Of a stretch of 64,000 nucleotides of DNA, positions 58,653 through 64,000 are shown piece after piece (within the stretch, counting starts at the first letter, position 1; every line of letters begins with the position of its first letter). Source of the stretch: Ridgeia piscesae (Eukaryota; Annelida; Polychaeta; Sabellida; Siboglinidae); NCBI GenBank assembly GCA_025642075.2, contig JAODUO010000649.1:64501-128500 (forward strand), in the 5' to 3' direction. The position numbers were made by a program, and so were the translations under genes. Under the pieces are notes generated by a model, which was given only the letters and a program-made list of their open reading frames with translations, was not told where the DNA came from and made no database searches.

Positions 58653-61117
58653 CCTCCAGGGTTCTAATATACAGAGAAGTCCATGCACTCCAGGGTTCTA
58701 ACTGTACAGAGATGTCCATGCACTCCAGGGTTCTAATGTACCGAGATGTCCATGCACTCCAGGGTTCTAACATACAGAGATGTCCATGCACTCCAGGGTT
58801 CTAACATACAGAGATGTCCATGCACTCCAGGGTTCTAATGTACAGAGATGTCCATGCACTCCAGGGTTCTAACATACAGAGAAGTCCATGCACTCCAGGG
58901 TTCTAACATACAGAGATGTCCATGCACTCCAGGGTTCTAACATACAGAGATGTCCATGCACTCCAGGGTTCTAACATACAGAGAAGTCCATGCACTCCAG
59001 GGTTCTAACATACAGAGAAGTCCATGCACTCCAGGGTTCTAACATACAGAGATGTCCATGCACTCCAGGGTTCTAACATACAGAGATGTCCATGCACTCC
59101 AGGGTTCTAACTGTACAGAGATGTCCATGCACTCCAGGGTTCTAACATACAGAGAAGTCCATGCACTCCAGGGTTCTAACATACAGAGAAGTCCATGCAC
59201 TCCAGGGTTCTAACATACAGAGAAGTCCATGCACTCCAGGGTTCTCCTGTACAGAGATGTCCATGCACTCCAGGGTTCTAACATACAGAGAAGTCCATGC
59301 ACTCCAGGGTTCTAACATACAGAGATGTCCATGCACTCCAGGGTTCTCCTGTACAGAGATGTCCATGCACTCCAGGGTTCTAACATACAGAGAAGTCCAT
59401 GCACTCCAGGGTTCTAACATACAGAGAAGTCCATGCACTCCAGGGTTCTAACATACAGAGATGTCCATGCACTCCAGGGTTCTAACATACAGAGATGTCC
59501 ATGCACTCCAGGGTTCTAACATACAGAGATGTCCATGCACTCCAGGGTTCTAACATACAGAGATGTCCATGCACTCCAGGGTTCTAACATACAGAGATGT
59601 CCATGCACTCCAGGGTTCTAACATACAGAGATGTCCATGCACTCCAGGGTTCTAACATACAGAGAAGTCCATGCACTCCAGGGTTCTAACATACAGAGAA
59701 GTCCATGCACTCCAGGGTTCTAACATACAGAGATGTCCATGCACTCCAGGGTTCTAATGTACAGAGAAGTCCATGCACTCCAGGGTTCTAACATACAGAG
59801 AAGTCCATGCACTCCAGGGTTCTAACATACAGAGAAGTCCATGCACTCCAGGGTTCTAACATACAGAGATGTCCATGCACTCCAGGGTTCTAACATACAG
59901 AGATGTCCATGCACTCCAGGGTTCTAACATACAGAGATGTCCATGCACTCCAGGGTTCTAACATACAGAGAAGTCCATGCACTCCAGGGTTCTCCTACAG
60001 AGATGTCCATGCACTCCAGGGTTCTAATGTACCGAGATGTCCATGCACTCCAGGGTTCTAACATACAGAGATGTCCATGCACTCCAGGGTTCTAACATAC
60101 AGAGATGTCCATGCACTCCAGGGTTATAACATACAGAGATGTCCATGCACTCCAGGGTTCTAACATACAGAGATGTCCATGCACTCCAGGGTTCTAACAT
60201 ACAGAGAAGTCCATGCACTCCAGGGTTCTAATGTACAGAGATGTCCATGCACTCCAGGGTTCTAACATACAGAGAAGTCCATGCACTCCAGGGTTCTAAC
60301 ATACAGAGATGTCCATGCACTCCAGGGTTCTAACATACAGAGATGTCCATGCACTCCAGGGTTCTAACATACAGAGAAGTCCATGCACTCCAGGGTTCTA
60401 ACATACAGAGATGTCCATGCACTCCAGGGTTCTAACATACAGAGATGTCCATGCACTCCAGGGTTCTAATGTACAGAGATGTCCATGCACTCCAGGGTTA
60501 TAACATACAGAGATGTCCATGCACTCCAGGGTTCTAACATACAGAGAAGTCCATGCACTCCAGGGTTCTAACATACAGAGATGTCCATGCACTCCAGGGT
60601 TCTAATGTACAGAGATGTCCATGCACTCCAGGGTTCTAACATACAGAGATGTCCATGCACTCCAGGGTTCTAACATACAGAGATGTCCATGCACTCCAGG
60701 GTTCTAATGTACAGAGATGTCCATGCACTCCAGGGTTCTAACGTACAGAGATGTCCATGCACTCCAGGCTTCTAATGTACAGAAAAGTCCATGCACTCCA
60801 GGGTTGTAACGTACAGAAAAGTCCATGCACTCCAGGGTTGTAACGTACAAAAGAAGTCCATGCACTCCAGGGTTGTAACGTACAGAAAAGTCCATGCACT
60901 CCAGGGTTGTAATGTACAGAAAATGTTCATGCACTCCAGGGTTGTAACGTACAGAAAATGTCCATGCACTCCAGGGTTCTAACGTACAGAAAATGTCCAT
61001 GCACTCCAGGGTTGTAACGTACAGAAAATGTCCATGCACTCCAGGGTTGTAATGTACAGAAAATGTCCATGCACTCCAGGGTTCTAATGTACAGAAAATG
61101 TCCATGCACTCCAGGAT
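58653..61117. repeat. 34 bp minisatellite, about 72 units
   Basis: Unit CATGCACTCCAGGGTTCTAA then CATACAGAGATGTC, with recurrent variants AGAAGTC, TAATGTACAG, CTCCTGTACAG and ACCGAG. From about 60,770 on, units change to GGTTGTAACGTACAGAAAA(G/TG)TC, giving the array a polar structure. Frames across it on both strands are repeat artefacts since 34 is not a multiple of three. Confidence 0.97.
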
Positions 61118-63225
61118 TCCATTTATAAATCTTCTTCTAAAAATAGTAACTAACATCCTAGAGAACGTTTATCTCAGTTAACTGTAGTAGTTTTTTCGTA
61201 GAAAACTACACTCTTTATACCAATATTTGGTGGACCCAGCAGATATAGAATTTGTTTTTGTTTTACAGTACAGCACTCTTGTATGTATGTTTAAAGATAG
61301 GGCGCTTTACAACAGGGCTTGGGTTGTGTCACCACTAGTTTGTCCACCAGGTGTCAGTACTGGTGCGAGTGGCGTCACACCGACTCTGGCACTTGCGTGG
61401 CTGTCCTGGTGTATCGACTCGGTGTCAAGTGACAGTTTGTGGTGCAGACAGCGAGTGTCCTGCTATATCTGGTGACAGTCATTTGTGTTGACGGGACGCT
61501 GCCCCATTATCTCCGAGAGCCATCCTATACTTGTCCTGTTTTGAGGTGCAAATCGGTCATGCACGACATGTAGTCAGAAACCTGTTGTCGCAATTCCCGT
61601 GGTCATCAATTGGTGTAGGCTCGTAATGAGAGAAGTACAGAGTTAATACAGTAGGGAGTGCAATCATCCATGATAGGTTATATTGTCGTTTGGAAACGGT
61701 GGATTATTTTGTCTAATTTGACGTGTAAATATTTCATGAGTTGTTTGTTCGCATTTCTGTTCAGTCTCTAAACTGTCTACAGGTGGGACAAGAATTAAGA
61801 CCACGCATTGTGGCTTGTTTTCTGAATACAGGTATCATTGGCTTGTGAAAAGCCAAGCTTGGTAAATAAGTAATTGGTGCATAGCATCCATAATTTAACA
61901 AAAAAAATTGGCAAATGTTGATCACAAAATAATCATAATATGATTTAGTATTAGTAATAGTAGTTTCTGCAATTTAACCAATGTAAAATATCTTATGTTT
62001 TCATAATTGTTCTGGTCTTCAGAGGTTTTTACAATAACACCATAATGTAATTGTTAAATCATATTTTTATAGAAAAAAGAAAGTTTCGGTGAAGATTTAA
62101 CAATTGTTTTGGTTAAAAATAGTACATTTTTGCAAGATGTCACTGCATGGATGATTAAAATGTCTGTGGTCACGTTTTCCAAACCTGTCCTTGTATTTCA
62201 AACAGTCTAAGAACAAAAGTTCCTTTGATATTTCCTAAGCAGCTGATTCCATTTGTGAATGTTTGTCTAAATCTATTTCCATCCACAGTGATTTCTCTGT
62301 CGAGCAAGATTTTTGCCAGCTGAAAATATGGAGATAGTTAAATGTACACAATATATTATAGACATTTGAAAATCTCATTTGGAGATGGGTATCAATGATA
62401 AATCGCTGATAAACATAATTAACAACTACAACATTTGAAGGTACTGTGTAAATTATCAGCTGAGTAACACCTTCTTTCACTGAACAGTTTAACCCTGTTA
62501 CTACAATGGTAGGAATGGTGGTGTGTTTGAGGTAGTTTTTATCCCACCAGAGGGTGCCACTGAGCCACATATTTTAAAAAATACTGTAGATGGAAGAAAA
62601 CAATATGGTGTGTATGTGCAACTATGCATGCATGCGTGTGTGTGCTAGCATGTGTGAGTATTTATATATGTATGAATTATGCATAGATACACAAGCTCAC
62701 ATGCACACGCAAGCGCATGAGCACACATGCACATACATACATTACAATATTACGCAGTTGTTGGTTGTATAGTGTGTATTATTGCTAGCCAAATCAGTCT
62801 TTGTTGTTAATTAATTGAATATTTGCACTAAAGTTGCATAACTTTATTATTTTTATCTGTTACAAGTAGTGTTGAATGGATTTTAATGTAGTTATATATA
62901 AATATTTTTTTTTACGACAGCACAAATTCCACTTGCAATTGAATTTGCCATCAAGAAGCTCATTCTTGGTCAATGATAAAATAAAGAAGTTTAAAATATG
63001 TAATATTAAAATATATTTGAATAAACAATATAATAGATGAAAATATTGAATGTAATTACTGAGCTATTACGATCAGAGGGGTGTAAATTTTGCGTAATAA
63101 CAAATTCTTTACCCAATTCTTCAAGATTAATATCATCAGAACGTACAGAAACATAACATGTGTATATGTAATCAAATTTGTTTTATTATCAGGTATAGGT
63201 ATGTTTACTGACATCTTGTTTTGAT
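61118..63225. other. No gene seen
   Basis: AT-rich; decayed TG/CA-rich stretch at about 62605-62745. Confidence 0.5.
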
Positions 63226-63492
63226 TCATGTTTGGGTCTTTGTTTGCGTATATTTACAGACAAATGAATGACACAGTAAGAGCTGGACCATAGCAACACA
63301 ACATATCAGGCCCGTTATATCTCTAATCCTGTCACTCGGACTAGATCGGACTAAATCTGTTGCGTGGCGCCATATATCACGCAGCGCTTCAGAGTCTTGA
63401 GACATTTGGCATACATTATTCAGCTGGATTGCATCAGGCATAGTAGGAGCTCCAATATAGACAGTCACTCGGGATGGCCCTTTGTGAAGCAC
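63226..63492 (-). CDS. Unrecognised - strand ORF
   Basis: Reads KGPSRVTVYIGAPTMPDAIQ, LNNVCQMSQDSEALRDIWRH and ATDLVRSSPSDRIRDITGLI. Protein-like composition and locally higher GC, but no splice sites or family recognised. Possibly a mobile element fragment. Confidence 0.22.
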   Translation of the reverse strand: MLHKGPSRVTVYIGAPTMPDAIQLNNVCQMSQDSEALRDIWRHATDLVRSSPSDRIRDITGLICCVAMVQLLLCHSFVCKYTQTKTQT

Positions 63493-64000
63493 ACAAATGG
63501 CATGCTGACCCAGTCTGGGTCATGACCGTGTGCTTAAAATCCACCAAGATAAATGTTATCTTATTCTGTTCTTTTATAAACGGACACATTGTTGTGGTTG
63601 ATATCGTCTTGTCACTAGTCGTGATCTGGTCATTCTTTTCCTGCATGTCCAGAAACTGGACACAGCATTGATGTTTTACCTTGTATGTGCAGGACGTCGA
63701 TATGAAAACTAAATATCAATGACCACTGGGGTCTGCGTTGTTACACTCAGGTTACATTTGGTTTGACTGACTCTTATCTAATCAATGTTAATTTTTGATT
63801 GTTCCATCAATAGACATTTCTGCGCAAAAACAAGAATATGGTACCATATTATATATGCTAGATGCTACACAGATCAACAGATCAGTTGAATATGTGTTCA
63901 AAAATAAAACAGTAAAATTACAAAGATTTATAATTACACATGAAAGTCTTTTAGTCTCATCCCCGTGAAAAATCATGGTTCCCAATTGTGGTGCACATCG
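63493..64000. other. No gene seen
   Basis: Nothing recognised to the end of the window. Confidence 0.5.

Noticed and set aside
58604..61156. Several frames with MHSRVLTYREVHALQGSN-like repeats
   Set aside because: Minisatellite translation. The 34 bp unit cycles through all frames; no unique domain is attached.

Overview
The window is nuclear DNA of an invertebrate animal, most likely a lophotrochozoan and probably a mollusc. The genes are split by GT-AG introns, exons are GC-rich in an AT-rich background, and there are LINE, SINE and MITE relics and several kilobase-scale tandem arrays. The taxon is an inference from gene similarity and repeat style.

1-14,000 (+): the 3' three quarters of an LRP5/6 (Arrow) Wnt co-receptor gene. 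Ten coding exons run from beta-propeller 2 to the stop, with EGF modules, three LDLR-A repeats, a membrane helix and a PPPSP-type tail. One expected exon, completing propeller 2, is missing. In its place lies a 2.6 kb array of about 49 units of ~53 bp. Each unit begins like that exon (a TAG acceptor followed by codons for DYLYCTDC), and the last unit runs into a damaged stretch resembling the rest of the exon.

14,000-23,640: a foldback MITE, a CRE-bearing promoter-like segment with a short coding-like start, then a 7.8 kb satellite of 27/35 bp units ending at a LINE reverse-transcriptase remnant.

24,626-26,466 (-): a complete three-exon ribosomal protein eL39 (RPL39) gene, with a start codon alone in exon 1 and a TOP-like pyrimidine start. 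28,638-32,237 (-): a complete four-exon MAP1LC3 (Atg8-family) gene of 126 codons; intron 1 holds a LINE tail and intron 2 a 1.2 kb TTAA-flanked element.

32,770-34,880: a dense cluster of microsatellites with another LINE remnant. 35,000-54,000: mostly unannotatable non-coding DNA with a possible 5' non-coding exon, SINE copies, two related foldback elements, a (GGTC)n array, a 52 bp minisatellite and a CpG-rich patch.

54,249-57,547 (+): two exons in matching phase of an unidentified nuclear-type protein rich in KxE SUMO-like motifs. Its downstream intron carries a 2.5 kb, 34 bp minisatellite (58,653-61,117). The last 3 kb hold no recognised gene.

The three identified genes (Wnt reception, ribosome, autophagy) are not functionally linked; they are only neighbours. 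Several indel-rich patches inside the arrays look like consensus errors and should be treated with caution.
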